The notes under the pieces were generated by a model that worked only from the letters and a program-made list of their open reading frames with translations, was not told the DNA's origin and ran no database searches. Shown here piece by piece: positions 7,931 through 16,998 of a DNA stretch of 64,000 bases (position 1 is its first letter; every line of letters starts with the position of its first letter). The position numbers and the translations under genes were made by a program. The stretch comes from JAGLOK01 sp963676355. GTDB taxonomy: Bacteria > Bacillota > Clostridia > Christensenellales > UMGS416. The stretch spans positions 1,426,001 through 1,490,000 of the forward strand of contig OY781093.1 in assembly GCA_963676355.1 (NCBI GenBank). The letters run 5' to 3'.

Positions 7931-9262
7931 GTGATAAAATTTGATAAAAATTATAAAAAGATTTTACTCTATTTAATAGTATTTATTTTGTTAATCATTA
8001 TATATAGTGTGTCAATGGTAATTACTTGTAGCAGTTTTGGTCATAATAATGTAACAGATTTTAACTATCAAAGCACGGCATATGGATTAGATGTAGAGGG
8101 AGATTATCCAGATCATTTTAATATAAGGTTTGATAATTTTACTGATTCTTTAATGATAAATATAGCGTGGTTTTCGTCATATGATAATCCTTTTGTTACT
8201 GCTTTTGCAGGTAGATATTATGATGATGCGGCTTTAAGAAAGGTTGAAGACCTAAAGGTTGCAGTATATGATAGCTCGATAGAGCCTAATATGATATATC
8301 CAAGATATTGGCATGGCTATATAATAATTTTGAAACCTCTTTTGACAATACATGAATATCATGAAATAAGAAGGATTAATGCGTTAATTTTTTATCTTTT
8401 GTTTGCACTAAGCAGTGCACTGATTCTAAAAAAGCTAAACTGTAAAGTATTTATTGCATATATAGTCGCATTGATTACAGTTGATATTCACGTAGTTCCT
8501 ATGAGCCTACAGTTTACCACGGACTTTCTTTTAACATTTATTGCAGTAATAGTTATTTTATATATTCCTAAAAACAAACCTTTTATTGTATGCTTAACTT
8601 TTTTCATTATTGGTTCAGTTACTATGTTTTTTGATTTTTATACATACCCCTATATGACTCTAGGATTTCCGTTAGTTGTATTAATTGCTCAATATGAGAA
8701 TGATAATGAAAAGATTAAAAATATAATCAGAACCACCCTTATTTGCTGTGGAGTGTGGCTTTTAGGATATATCAGCACTTGGGCAGCTCGAAATGTTATT
8801 TCATATTTCATACTTGGGCCACAAGTCTTTAAAGACTTATTTACTTCAGTTTCAACAAGGCTTCATGTAACAAATGATTTAAAACTTACCATTTCGCGTT
8901 TTTATCGTACTTTAAAGCTGTGTTATGATACATACATGAAATATGAGTATCTACTTATTGTATATCCGATTGTGGCTTTGTGGGCTGTACTATTTGTATT
9001 ATTTAGAGAAAAAGTTGATAAGCTAAAGTACAAATTAACCTTATTTGTGCCTTTTCTCTTTACAGTAATATGGCTTGGGATGGCATATAATCCTATCTCT
9101 ATTCACTATTGGTTCCAGTATAGAGGTATAAGCGTTTGTGTTTTTATCGGTTTTTATATTATTTTATCAACTATTGATTATTCTAAAGTTAGACATTTTC
9201 CTATAAAATTAAAGGAAAGATATATAAAGTTTAATAAACTCAAGAAGAAATCAAGTAAATAA
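7931..9262 (+). CDS. Polytopic membrane protein, unknown (GT-C-like)
   Basis: A 443-residue protein starting at GTG, with AGGAGTGG as ribosome site. An N-terminal transmembrane helix (about 8-30) is followed by a large outside loop of about 120 residues containing acidic, Tyr- and Trp-rich sequence. About eight further helices and a basic C-terminus (LKKKSSK) come next. This is the topology of GT-C glycosyltransferases, but no family motif is clear. The gene is noticeably more A+T-rich than its neighbours, which may signal transfer. It heads a run of three similar membrane proteins. Confidence 0.6.
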   Translation: MIKFDKNYKKILLYLIVFILLIIIYSVSMVITCSSFGHNNVTDFNYQSTAYGLDVEGDYPDHFNIRFDNFTDSLMINIAWFSSYDNPFVTAFAGRYYDDAALRKVEDLKVAVYDSSIEPNMIYPRYWHGYIIILKPLLTIHEYHEIRRINALIFYLLFALSSALILKKLNCKVFIAYIVALITVDIHVVPMSLQFTTDFLLTFIAVIVILYIPKNKPFIVCLTFFIIGSVTMFFDFYTYPYMTLGFPLVVLIAQYENDNEKIKNIIRTTLICCGVWLLGYISTWAARNVISYFILGPQVFKDLFTSVSTRLHVTNDLKLTISRFYRTLKLCYDTYMKYEYLLIVYPIVALWAVLFVLFREKVDKLKYKLTLFVPFLFTVIWLGMAYNPISIHYWFQYRGISVCVFIGFYIILSTIDYSKVRHFPIKLKERYIKFNKLKKKSSK

Positions 9263-9373
9263 TAATAACAAACGAGATATAATGCTTAAAAACTAAAATA
9301 GTAAGTGAGATTATTGATAAATGCTATTTATAATAATATAATGAAATAATTAACATATAAGGATTATAATTTT

Positions 9374-10744
9374 ATGAGATCAATTGATGCATTACAAAGT
9401 TATGCGGTACTAGGCATTTTATTTATTTGTGTAGTAGTAGCTTTTATTCTACTACTGAAGTCAAAAGGTGAGTCTAAATTTTCGAAGTTACTTGATGGTA
9501 AAGCTCTTGTCATTATATGGGCACTTGCTATATTCGCTTTACTTGGTAGAGTAGCTGTAACGACGATATATTACGGGATAGAAGAACTCATTCCAGACGC
9601 TCTACTATTTAGGATATGGGCACAAACGCTTTTTGAACAAGGTTTGCCTGCTGTATATTCGCCTGAAGTACATGCGGAGTCTGGTCCGATGCTAATGTAC
9701 TTCTTTTATTTATTTGAAGCGATATCACAACTGATTAATGCGCATGGTGGCTCTTTACTTCACACTATATTGATTAAAATGCCTGCAATGTTAGCGGAAG
9801 TCTCTATAGGGTTGTTGATTTTCTATTTTTCCAAAGATAAAATCGGAAAAACGTCGGCGATACTTCTATCATGCTTTGCTTTTTTAAGTCCAGCTTGGGT
9901 TCTGGATTCTTCTATGTGGGGGCAGGTTGATGCTCTGCTTGCTATTTTTATTGTGATTTCTTTTATATTCTTGGTTAAAGATAAAAAAATTATTGCGGCT
10001 ATATTTTTCACCATGGCGTGTTTAGTAAAAGCTCAAGCCCTTTTTGTAGCTCCCGTTTTTGGTATGTATTATCTTCTACCTATGATAGATAAAGAAAATA
10101 GAAAAAAAGCTGTAAAAACTTTTCTATTGTCCGCTGCAATAAGCGTTTTGTTTTTTACTCTGCTTGTTATGCCCTTTAAAGAAAAGATAACTGATTTGTG
10201 GATGGTGGATTTCTTCAATCGAATTATGGCGGTAAAACCGCAAAACACAAACGGCGCATTTAATTTATTTGGATTAGTCGGTGGAAACTGTATTCCGGAT
10301 ACTTCGCCTTTTTTATTTTTGACATATAGAGCGTGGGGAACAATATTCATTGCCTTAACATGCGTTGCGTGTATTTTCTTATGCTATAAGGCAAGAGGAA
10401 AGAAACTGGAGTTTTTACTAGCAAGCTTTAGCCTGGCGTCTATTTACTTCTTAGCGCATACCATGAATGAAAGATATATCCTGCCGATACTAGCTCTTTT
10501 GCCATTTGCATATGCCATGCATAAAGACAAGCGTTTGCTTTTTATAATGCTGTTTGTCACTCTCACGGCGACAATAGATCAAATGCTTTTTGTGTTCGAC
10601 TTTTTCGGAGGAAGAATGCTTGAGTTTAGGATATTTGCGGGCCTTAACTTTGGGTGCTACCTGTATTTCACATATGTTGTAATTGATACAGTTTTCGGCA
10701 TTAGAAAAAGATTGGAAAAAAGAAAAACCGGAGAAACTGTATGA
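9374..10744 (+). CDS. GT-C-type membrane glycosyltransferase-like protein
   Basis: A 456-residue integral membrane protein with about ten to eleven helices. The first luminal loop contains PDALLFRIWA with an acidic residue in the position used by GT-C enzymes. The segment SSMWGQVDALLA strongly recalls the WGQxD element of polyprenyl-phosphate-dependent mannosyl/glycosyltransferases (GT87/PIG-M-like). The TMNERYILP segment near the end is also shared with that group. It likely transfers a sugar from a lipid carrier to a surface polymer outside the membrane. Its stop overlaps the next gene's start (ATGA). Confidence 0.72.
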   Translation: MRSIDALQSYAVLGILFICVVVAFILLLKSKGESKFSKLLDGKALVIIWALAIFALLGRVAVTTIYYGIEELIPDALLFRIWAQTLFEQGLPAVYSPEVHAESGPMLMYFFYLFEAISQLINAHGGSLLHTILIKMPAMLAEVSIGLLIFYFSKDKIGKTSAILLSCFAFLSPAWVLDSSMWGQVDALLAIFIVISFIFLVKDKKIIAAIFFTMACLVKAQALFVAPVFGMYYLLPMIDKENRKKAVKTFLLSAAISVLFFTLLVMPFKEKITDLWMVDFFNRIMAVKPQNTNGAFNLFGLVGGNCIPDTSPFLFLTYRAWGTIFIALTCVACIFLCYKARGKKLEFLLASFSLASIYFLAHTMNERYILPILALLPFAYAMHKDKRLLFIMLFVTLTATIDQMLFVFDFFGGRMLEFRIFAGLNFGCYLYFTYVVIDTVFGIRKRLEKRKTGETV

Positions 10745-12750
10745 TGATTATTGTATTTTTACTTATACTTTTTGCAGGAGCCTATGGCATGAAAAAGGTT
10801 ATTGGTTATTCAATTGAAGAAAGCCTTTTCATTAACATACTTTTTATTATTGTTTTGCTTCTTGTGTGCGGGCTGGTCGGGATGCTTTCAGCCGGATTCT
10901 ATTTAGCTGTTGCTGCGTTTTGTGCGATATTTGTGTTGGGCGTTATAAAAACAGTGAAAGAAAAGTCATTTGATTTATATGAAATATTGACCCCGGGGAT
11001 AAGTGTTTTTTTGATTTCCTCTTTTCTTTATTTTATTTCAGTAAAAAGTCTAGGATTTTATTGGTGGGATGAAGCTTCACACTGGGGTACAGCAGTCAAG
11101 CATATGTATTTGTCAAATCAAATGTATTATGGGCTTCAGACTATGGGCGTGCCTATGTTTTCATATTTTATTGTAAAGATAGCGGGATACAGTGAAGGGT
11201 TGATTTTTCTGAGCAGATGGATTTTTATGTGGAGCGCTGTTGCCATTTTGATGAAGGGCGTGACATGGAAGTCTTGGTATATAGCCGCTGTAGGGGGCGT
11301 TTTGACGGCATGTATAAGCAACATTTTCGCAACGGAGCCTATTTTTTATATGGATACTCCATTGGGTATCGTAAGCGGTGCAATTATCGCATACAAAATG
11401 CTTAACAAAAACTTTGGGAATAAAGATTTTGTATTGGTTCTTTCGGGAGTTTTTGTAATTACTCAAGTTAAATACGGAACCGGAATCGAATTTGCTTTTT
11501 TCATATCCGTATTTTTTTTGATTGATGAGTTAATAAGAAGCAGAAGAAAGATTACTTCAATATCTAAGTTTGCGGCTATGCTGGGCATGAGTGTTTTTGC
11601 ATATTTTATAAGCGTTTGGTCAAAGGCAGATATACCGGGATATTTTGAATCGAAGGCAACTCTGCCGCTGGAAAAATTATTCGGATTATTGCTTACTAAA
11701 AGCACATTTGCGCTGGTGTTTGCAATTGTCTTCTTGATAGTTTTTGCTTTATTTATTAAATATAACAGTAAAATATCTATTCGCAAAAATTATAATTTAT
11801 TGAAATATTCTAGTATTTCGCTGATGTTAGTTGCTGTTTTAACTTTGCTTAGGAAAATATTTGTAGCCTTTTCATTAAGTTTGGATATATTCGCCAGAAG
11901 CAGTTTCGTGGGTGCGATGAGAAGAATGTTTTATGAGGATTTTTTATCAAAGCCGGTTTATGTTCTTTTGCTTTTTGTTTTAATTTTCACAATAATTATA
12001 TGTCTTTTGATAAAGAAAGAAAATAAAAAAAGATATTTGGTGGGAAATATAACGGTTGTAATTTTCGTGATAATTTATGGGATTTTTCTTGCGCTTTCTT
12101 ATACATTTCTGTTTGAGAGCTGGGAATCAACAACTTTAATGTCATACAGGAGATATTATGGTTCTGTAATAGTGTTTATGAGCATTTTTGTGTTATCAGT
12201 GGTATTATATCAGACTGATTTATTTACAAACGACAAGCATAGACTTTTTGCATCTTTAGCACTTGCGCTTATTCTTGTAAGGAGCTACCCACTGCCAAGT
12301 AATCTTCTTTTTAAGCAAACTGAAACTTCATACATTTCATATGAATATGGAATAAAAGAGTATGGGAAAGAAACCGCAAATGATATCAATAGGCTAATTC
12401 CTACAGACAGCAATGTATTTATTGTTTGCCAGAACAATGGTGCTATTTGGTCGGAATCGGGTGTCGCAAACTGGGTACATTATTACATTGCCCCAAGAAA
12501 CACAAATTTTGTAGATTTTTCATTCGGATCCCCATATTCGGAAGAAGACATTTATACAGAAGATATCAGTGCTAAGGATTTGCTTGCACGAATATCAAAG
12601 TATGATTATGTTTACATTGACAATGCCGACGATGTTTTTTATTCAAGATACGGAAAAATGTTTGATGTACTGCCCGATAATAGCAGAGCGGTTTATGAGT
12701 ATGCAAACGGGTCATTATATCTTATATGGCAAGGTGAATCTATAAGGTGA
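10741..12750 (+). CDS. Large polytopic membrane protein, GT-C-like
   Basis: A 669-residue membrane protein translationally coupled to the preceding gene (ATGA overlap at 10741-10744). It has about thirteen predicted helices. The first large outside loop carries FYWWDEASHWG, whose acidic pair sits where GT-C glycosyltransferases keep their catalytic acid. A soluble C-terminal domain of about 130 residues (from about residue 540) faces outward. Together with the two upstream genes it looks like a small set of lipid-carrier-dependent glycosyltransferases for surface glycan or lipid glycosylation. Acceptor and donor are unknown. Confidence 0.65.
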   Translation: MMIIVFLLILFAGAYGMKKVIGYSIEESLFINILFIIVLLLVCGLVGMLSAGFYLAVAAFCAIFVLGVIKTVKEKSFDLYEILTPGISVFLISSFLYFISVKSLGFYWWDEASHWGTAVKHMYLSNQMYYGLQTMGVPMFSYFIVKIAGYSEGLIFLSRWIFMWSAVAILMKGVTWKSWYIAAVGGVLTACISNIFATEPIFYMDTPLGIVSGAIIAYKMLNKNFGNKDFVLVLSGVFVITQVKYGTGIEFAFFISVFFLIDELIRSRRKITSISKFAAMLGMSVFAYFISVWSKADIPGYFESKATLPLEKLFGLLLTKSTFALVFAIVFLIVFALFIKYNSKISIRKNYNLLKYSSISLMLVAVLTLLRKIFVAFSLSLDIFARSSFVGAMRRMFYEDFLSKPVYVLLLFVLIFTIIICLLIKKENKKRYLVGNITVVIFVIIYGIFLALSYTFLFESWESTTLMSYRRYYGSVIVFMSIFVLSVVLYQTDLFTNDKHRLFASLALALILVRSYPLPSNLLFKQTETSYISYEYGIKEYGKETANDINRLIPTDSNVFIVCQNNGAIWSESGVANWVHYYIAPRNTNFVDFSFGSPYSEEDIYTEDISAKDLLARISKYDYVYIDNADDVFYSRYGKMFDVLPDNSRAVYEYANGSLYLIWQGESIR

Positions 12751-12771
12751 ACGTTCTTTTTGATTAAGAGC

Positions 12772-13482
12772 TTATCCCACCTTCCTCTTCCAAACCCATA
12801 GCACACAGACAATCCAAACAGCGCTTACTGTAAACGCCATTAAGATAATAATGGGATTCATCGGATTTTGTACAATCTTTGTAATCCAATAAGTCGGTGC
12901 GGTATAAGAAACGACACTCAGCCACTTTATGCCAAGCAAATCCGTAAGGGTAAAAAGAGAAAGTAAATTAATGGCCTTGGCATATGTAAGGCCTTTTACT
13001 TTATCTGTGGCAATTAGTGCCAGGATAAGCGATGCGCTGACAGCAAGAATAGCCATGCATAGCGCGATGCAAAAAAGTGTAACCAATGGAACATTATATA
13101 TACCTACGATGTAGTACGACGCAAAGGTATAAAGAAAAGAAGCTGTCATTGGAAAGAGCATGCGGTTAAATAGATAGCCCGATTCGCCTAAGGGGGTAAT
13201 GCTCATGAGTTCAAATATTCTACCATCTTTGTCATCCAGCATCATAAAGCCTGATACCATACCAAGCGATAGGGGCGCTTCGGTTAAAATTGCTGCGAGT
13301 ATATAGCTATGATATGGAGTTGCATCTATTGCTATAAAACGCTGGAGATAGGGGATAAGCAGCGTTATAACAAGCTTTGCAATCACTGAAAGCAGGATTG
13401 GAAGTATGAAAAACAACACCATCATCGGATTGCGAAAAATCTGTTTAAAGTCATTTTTTATATGTACTGCGTTAATAATCAT
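12772..13482 (-). CDS. ABC-2 exporter permease (second subunit)
   Basis: A 236-residue membrane protein with six helices. The chosen ATG (13482) has GAGG 6 bases upstream and starts 8 bases after the previous permease's stop; a GTG 12 bases earlier is in frame. The N-terminus (NDFKQIFRNPMM) is the amphipathic helix preceding TM1 in ABC-2 permeases such as fluoroquinolone-exporter-like subunits. It pairs with the 232-residue permease encoded upstream and with the ATPase at 14199-15053. The operon is headed by a TetR regulator, so the substrate is probably also the inducer. Confidence 0.82.
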   Translation of the reverse strand: MIINAVHIKNDFKQIFRNPMMVLFFILPILLSVIAKLVITLLIPYLQRFIAIDATPYHSYILAAILTEAPLSLGMVSGFMMLDDKDGRIFELMSITPLGESGYLFNRMLFPMTASFLYTFASYYIVGIYNVPLVTLFCIALCMAILAVSASLILALIATDKVKGLTYAKAINLLSLFTLTDLLGIKWLSVVSYTAPTYWITKIVQNPMNPIIILMAFTVSAVWIVCVLWVWKRKVG

Positions 13483-13490
13483 AGTGAGCC

Positions 13491-14189
13491 TCACATGAAA
13501 GTCTTATCGTAAGATTTTTTAGCCAAAAATATCATAAAAATGTCCCAAAGCGCAACGTACAATACAAGGGCTAAGGCGAAAAGTGGTTTTATCCCTGTGT
13601 ATGCCCCAATCATTAAACGAAATGCCGCAACGGTAGGAACTGCCAAAAATAGCTCCGAACCTTTAAACCCTATTATCGAAAAGCAGGGGAGTATGAAAAG
13701 CGTAATAAATGGAACGGATTTCATTATGAAGCTATTCACGCTTGTGCATTTTTGCGAAATAATGTACCCGAGCAAGGAGAAAAATATCGATACAAGCATT
13801 ATGGATGTGCAAACCAGCAAATAGTTTGCCGCGATATGATAGGAACTAATGCTTATAATGAGTCCTGCTACCAAAGAGATAGTGCTTAATGATAATACCT
13901 TAGATATTATATATTCTGAAAATTTGAGAGGCGTTACGGCGAGAAACTGCGTGACACCCTGTTCTTTTTCGAGCATCAGAATACCGCCGATAAATATAAG
14001 TCCGAGCACAGAGGGATCGGTGAACACCACGATAGGCACTGCATATTGCAAGATACTCTGTGGTAGCTGTGATAAAATTATGATATATATTGCAGCGACT
14101 ACAACGTATACCGCTAAAAACCCCTGTTTTGTTTGAAACGCAATATCTGCTTTGAGAGAAGAAAACGTTCGTTTAATTGAAGTTATCAT
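13491..14189 (-). CDS. ABC-2 exporter permease (first subunit)
   Basis: A 232-residue, six-helix permease. It contains LMLEKEQGVTQFLAVTPL, matching the conserved coupling-helix motif (ExGTxexLxxTPl) of ABC-2 permeases. It follows the ATPase gene by 9 bases and precedes the second permease by 8, so the three form one transport unit. AAGGA lies 8 bases before the ATG. Substrate unknown. Confidence 0.85.
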   Translation of the reverse strand: MITSIKRTFSSLKADIAFQTKQGFLAVYVVVAAIYIIILSQLPQSILQYAVPIVVFTDPSVLGLIFIGGILMLEKEQGVTQFLAVTPLKFSEYIISKVLSLSTISLVAGLIISISSYHIAANYLLVCTSIMLVSIFFSLLGYIISQKCTSVNSFIMKSVPFITLFILPCFSIIGFKGSELFLAVPTVAAFRLMIGAYTGIKPLFALALVLYVALWDIFMIFLAKKSYDKTFM

Positions 14190-14198
14190 ATCTATTCC

Positions 14199-15053
14199 TT
14201 ATGCGAGCTTTTTGCCAGTTACTTTTATGAATATATCTTCTAAAGTTGCCTCTTTTGAATGAATTGTCTTTATATTTTTTGTTTTAATGATTGTTATAAA
14301 TTCATTGTTTTGGCTGAGCGTGTCAAGAGTGAATTCAGCCGCTGCCAGATTTCCGTCTTGCTCATATTCGATGACTACTTTGTTTTCGCCATAGTCAGTC
14401 ATAAGCTTTTTTGGACTGTCTGTGACGGATATACAACCATCAACAATGAATGCAACACGGTCACACAATTGCTCGGCGACTGTCATATTGTGAGTGGTCA
14501 AAAAAACTGTTTTGCCTCTCGATTTAAGCTCCATTATAGTATCCTTTATAATTTTCGCATTGACGGGATCAAGCCCACTGGTAGGCTCATCAAAAAACAA
14601 AAGCTTCGGATCGTGCATGATTGATCGAATAAAGTTTAGGCGCATCTTCATACCTTTAGAATAGTTTTCAACTTTTGTATGCTTATCTGCACTTAGTCCG
14701 ACAAGCTCAAAAAGCTCATCAGAATTCGCATTCTTTTTCTTATAGTAAGAGCTTATCAGCTTTAAGTTTTCTTCGCCCGTGAGTTTAAGATATAAATTAG
14801 GAAAATCAAATGCCACGCCGATATCTTCGAAAAATTCATTCCCGAAAGAACTGCGCTCACTTCCAAATACTTTAATATTGCCGCTATAATTTCTAAGAAG
14901 ACCTATAATAAGTCTTTGAGTTGTGGTTTTACCAGCGCCGCTTGGCCCTAAAAAGCCAAATATCTCGCCTGAGGATATTTCAAAACTTAAATTTTTAAGA
15001 GCATTAATGTTTGAATTTTTGTAGGTGAAGTTGAGGTTTGAAGCTGTTATCAT
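14199..15053 (-). CDS. ABC exporter ATP-binding protein
   Basis: A 284-residue ATPase with Walker A GPSGAGKTTT, signature NYSKGMKMRLNF and Walker B LLFFDEPTSGLD, ending in a roughly 70-residue regulatory tail. It belongs to the CcmA-like (COG1131) drug/antibiotic exporter ATPases. AAGGAG precedes the ATG by 7 bases. It is the first transporter gene after the TetR regulator (51-base gap) and energises the two permeases downstream. Confidence 0.92.
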   Translation of the reverse strand: MITASNLNFTYKNSNINALKNLSFEISSGEIFGFLGPSGAGKTTTQRLIIGLLRNYSGNIKVFGSERSSFGNEFFEDIGVAFDFPNLYLKLTGEENLKLISSYYKKKNANSDELFELVGLSADKHTKVENYSKGMKMRLNFIRSIMHDPKLLFFDEPTSGLDPVNAKIIKDTIMELKSRGKTVFLTTHNMTVAEQLCDRVAFIVDGCISVTDSPKKLMTDYGENKVVIEYEQDGNLAAAEFTLDTLSQNNEFITIIKTKNIKTIHSKEATLEDIFIKVTGKKLA

Positions 15054-15104
15054 ATTTTGCTCCTTAGCTTGCTTGTCGTTTATATAAATTCAAAAGTACT
15101 CTTA

Positions 15105-15740
15105 TTAACTTCCTGATGGGTTCTCATAAAGATTTTCAATATCGCCCTTTAAGAGTCCAATCACACCAATCGCACAAAACAATATTTCTTCCACGATTAA
15201 TTCCTGTTTAGTTTCATTGTCACTTTTTGATTTTAGTATTTCCACTATTGCAGCAATTATCTGACGCGATATTATTTCGCCCATGTGTATGTGTTTATAC
15301 TCGGGAGCATATTCTTTGATGTGCTCTGTAAAATGTTGCGAAAGCACATCTGTTAGCTCTTGCCGTGCATCAGCATATTTTGTTCCTTGCCCATACTCTA
15401 AAAGAAGAAGCAGCCTGTCGTTTAACATATCCATTAAAGGCTTCATTAACTTGTTTAGGTATTCGCGCCATTTATTAATATCGTAGCTTTGCACAAGATC
15501 TTTTCGCAGTTCATTACCATGGTGATGTGAAATGAAATGTTTGAAATTCGTGTAAAACTCATCAACTAATTCTTCAAAAACCGCATCTTTACTTTCAAAA
15601 TAGTTATAGAAATTACCGATAGTTGTACCGGCGTTTTTTACAATAGAGCGAATGGAGGATTTCTCAAACCCATTTTTAAGGAAATCATCTTTAGCGCTTA
15701 ACAGTATTTGCTTTTTAACAGCATCCTTTTTAACCTGCAT
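15105..15740 (-). CDS. TetR/AcrR family transcriptional regulator
   Basis: A 211-residue regulator. The N-terminal helix-turn-helix (about residues 5-50) contains FLKNGFEKSSIRSIVKNAG and TIGNFYNYFESKDAVF, the TetR recognition helix with its NFYNYF core. The C-terminal ligand domain is unassigned. I start it at the ATG at 15740, which has GAGGAG 4 bases upstream, rather than a longer in-frame start 20 codons earlier with no ribosome site. It leads the exporter operon and probably represses it and itself. A promoter with a perfect TTGACA and a nearby palindrome is upstream. Confidence 0.9.
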   Translation of the reverse strand: MQVKKDAVKKQILLSAKDDFLKNGFEKSSIRSIVKNAGTTIGNFYNYFESKDAVFEELVDEFYTNFKHFISHHHGNELRKDLVQSYDINKWREYLNKLMKPLMDMLNDRLLLLLEYGQGTKYADARQELTDVLSQHFTEHIKEYAPEYKHIHMGEIISRQIIAAIVEILKSKSDNETKQELIVEEILFCAIGVIGLLKGDIENLYENPSGS

Positions 15741-15771
15741 ATTTCTCCTCAATAAAGAACGGATGTTATTT

Positions 15772-15829
15772 ATTGTGCACTTAAAAGAAAAATGTGTCAA
15801 GAAAAAAATAAAATTTATTTGAAATAAAT
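15772..15829 (-). promoter_or_regulatory. TetR operon promoter with palindromic candidate operator
   Basis: On the minus strand: -35 TTGACA (15795-15800), 17-base spacer, -10 CACAAT (15772-15777). A perfect 17-bp palindrome, ATTTATTT-G-AAATAAAT (15813-15829), lies 12 bases upstream of the -35, between this promoter and the divergent gene at 15887. Its low complexity makes the operator call tentative. Confidence 0.45.
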
Positions 15830-15886
15830 AAAAATATAAGCTATAATTTGTTATATAATAAACAAACTTATATGCGGAGGCTTACA

Positions 15887-16186
15887 ATGAATCAAATCGT
15901 TACCTTAATTAGAAAGAAAAGCCACCTTTTGCTTGTGATTAATTCTATCGAGAAGTATATAAAGGATAAATACTTTGATGATAACCTCAAAGAAGTTTGG
16001 GATGAATACAACAAGCAGCTTGAAGAGATTGACACTGAGCTTCAGGCAATGAATATTCCAGCTCTTGAAGAATTTGAGCAGGAAAAGCTTAAACTCCGCA
16101 AACAAATACAATTTCACGAACTAGAGCTCAAAAAATTAAATCAGCAGATAAAGGAGCTTAACGAGATATCTAAAACTCTAATGTAG
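15887..16186 (+). CDS. Small coiled-coil protein, unknown
   Basis: A 99-residue hydrophilic protein. The ATG at 15887 has GGAGG 6 bases upstream; a start 13 codons earlier lacks one. The sequence is almost all helix-forming, with heptad-like leucines from about residue 45 to 92 (LEEIDTELQAM, then LKLRKQIQFHELELKKLN), predicting a coiled coil. No signal peptide or membrane helix. It is divergent from the TetR regulator and unlinked to the hydrogenase operon. Function not recognised. Confidence 0.65.
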   Translation: MNQIVTLIRKKSHLLLVINSIEKYIKDKYFDDNLKEVWDEYNKQLEEIDTELQAMNIPALEEFEQEKLKLRKQIQFHELELKKLNQQIKELNEISKTLM

Positions 16187-16490
16187 TTTGATATCAGGTA
16201 GTATATTTTATTAAGTTGAAAGTGGAATCCACATTCGTAAGATGGATTCCATAATATATTAAAATTTTATATTCTTAGCTATGCTTAAGAGCGTTTTTTT
16301 TGGGTATGTATGTGAAAGATTTATCAATCCCTCGACCTAAATTAAATAGCCTAGCATAAATGATGCCATGCTTTACGGCACCATGTTTTTTGTTGCGAAA
16401 TGTTTAAGCCCAAACATATGCAGGGCTTATTTATTATTATGCACTTAAAGTCGACTAAATGAAACGACACTAAAAAACGCGGAGGTAAAG
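16187..16490. other. Intergenic region upstream of the hydrogenase operon
   Basis: This 304-base gap has no credible ORF. It holds a 9-bp inverted repeat (TGGAATCCA 16223-16231, TGGATTCCA 16243-16251), probably ending the upstream gene. A weak hairpin at 16274-16289 before a T run, and a 7-bp hairpin TAAGCCC/GGGCTTA (16405-16411, 16423-16429) followed by a T-rich stretch, lie in what is probably the hydrogenase leader. I see no clear -35/-10 pair and no convincing Rex site. Confidence 0.6.
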
Positions 16491-16988
16491 ATGCTTCAAG
16501 CTGAAGAAACAAAATGCGGTCAACTAACCGAAGAGCAGCAGTATGCGATGCTAAAGGACGTAATTGCAGACTTTAATGCTGATGAAAAAAATCTAATCCA
16601 AATACTGCACATGGCGCAGGCTATTTTCGGATGCCTGCCAGTAGAAGTGCAAAAATTCATTGCGCGCGAAATGGACATGTCTATGTCTAAAATGAGCGGC
16701 GTCATTTCTTTTTACAGTTTTTTCTCGACACAGCCAAAAGGTAAATACACTATACAAATCTGCTTGGGCACAGCTTGCTATGTGCGCGGTGGAAAAGTGA
16801 TAGTGGATAAACTCAAGGAATTATTGGGAATAGATATAGGGATGACAACAGAAGACAAGAAGTTTTCTCTGGAAGTCATGCGCTGTATCGGTGCATGCGG
16901 ATTAGCTCCTGCAATCTCTATCAATGATACGGTTCACAAAAGGGTGAATCCGAACAAACTCCAAGAAATCTTGGAACAATATGAATAG
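16491..16988 (+). CDS. hydC: NuoE-like [2Fe-2S] subunit of trimeric hydrogenase (HydC)
   Basis: A 165-residue thioredoxin-fold ferredoxin of the NuoE/HydC family. Its four cluster cysteines are in CLGTAC (about 91-96) and CIGAC (about 132-136). An N-terminal helical domain precedes them, as in the 24-kDa subunit of complex I. It shuttles electrons between the flavin subunit and the rest of the complex. GGAGG lies 6 bases before the ATG. It is the first gene of a three-gene operon with the flavoprotein (10-base gap) and the H-cluster subunit, all cytoplasmic. Confidence 0.93.
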   Translation: MLQAEETKCGQLTEEQQYAMLKDVIADFNADEKNLIQILHMAQAIFGCLPVEVQKFIAREMDMSMSKMSGVISFYSFFSTQPKGKYTIQICLGTACYVRGGKVIVDKLKELLGIDIGMTTEDKKFSLEVMRCIGACGLAPAISINDTVHKRVNPNKLQEILEQYE

Positions 16989-16998
16989 GGAGGCAGAC

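Noticed and set aside
16187..16490. Rex operator in the hydrogenase leader
   Set aside because: TTGTTGCGAAATGTTTAA only loosely resembles the clostridial Rex palindrome; too many mismatches in the right half.
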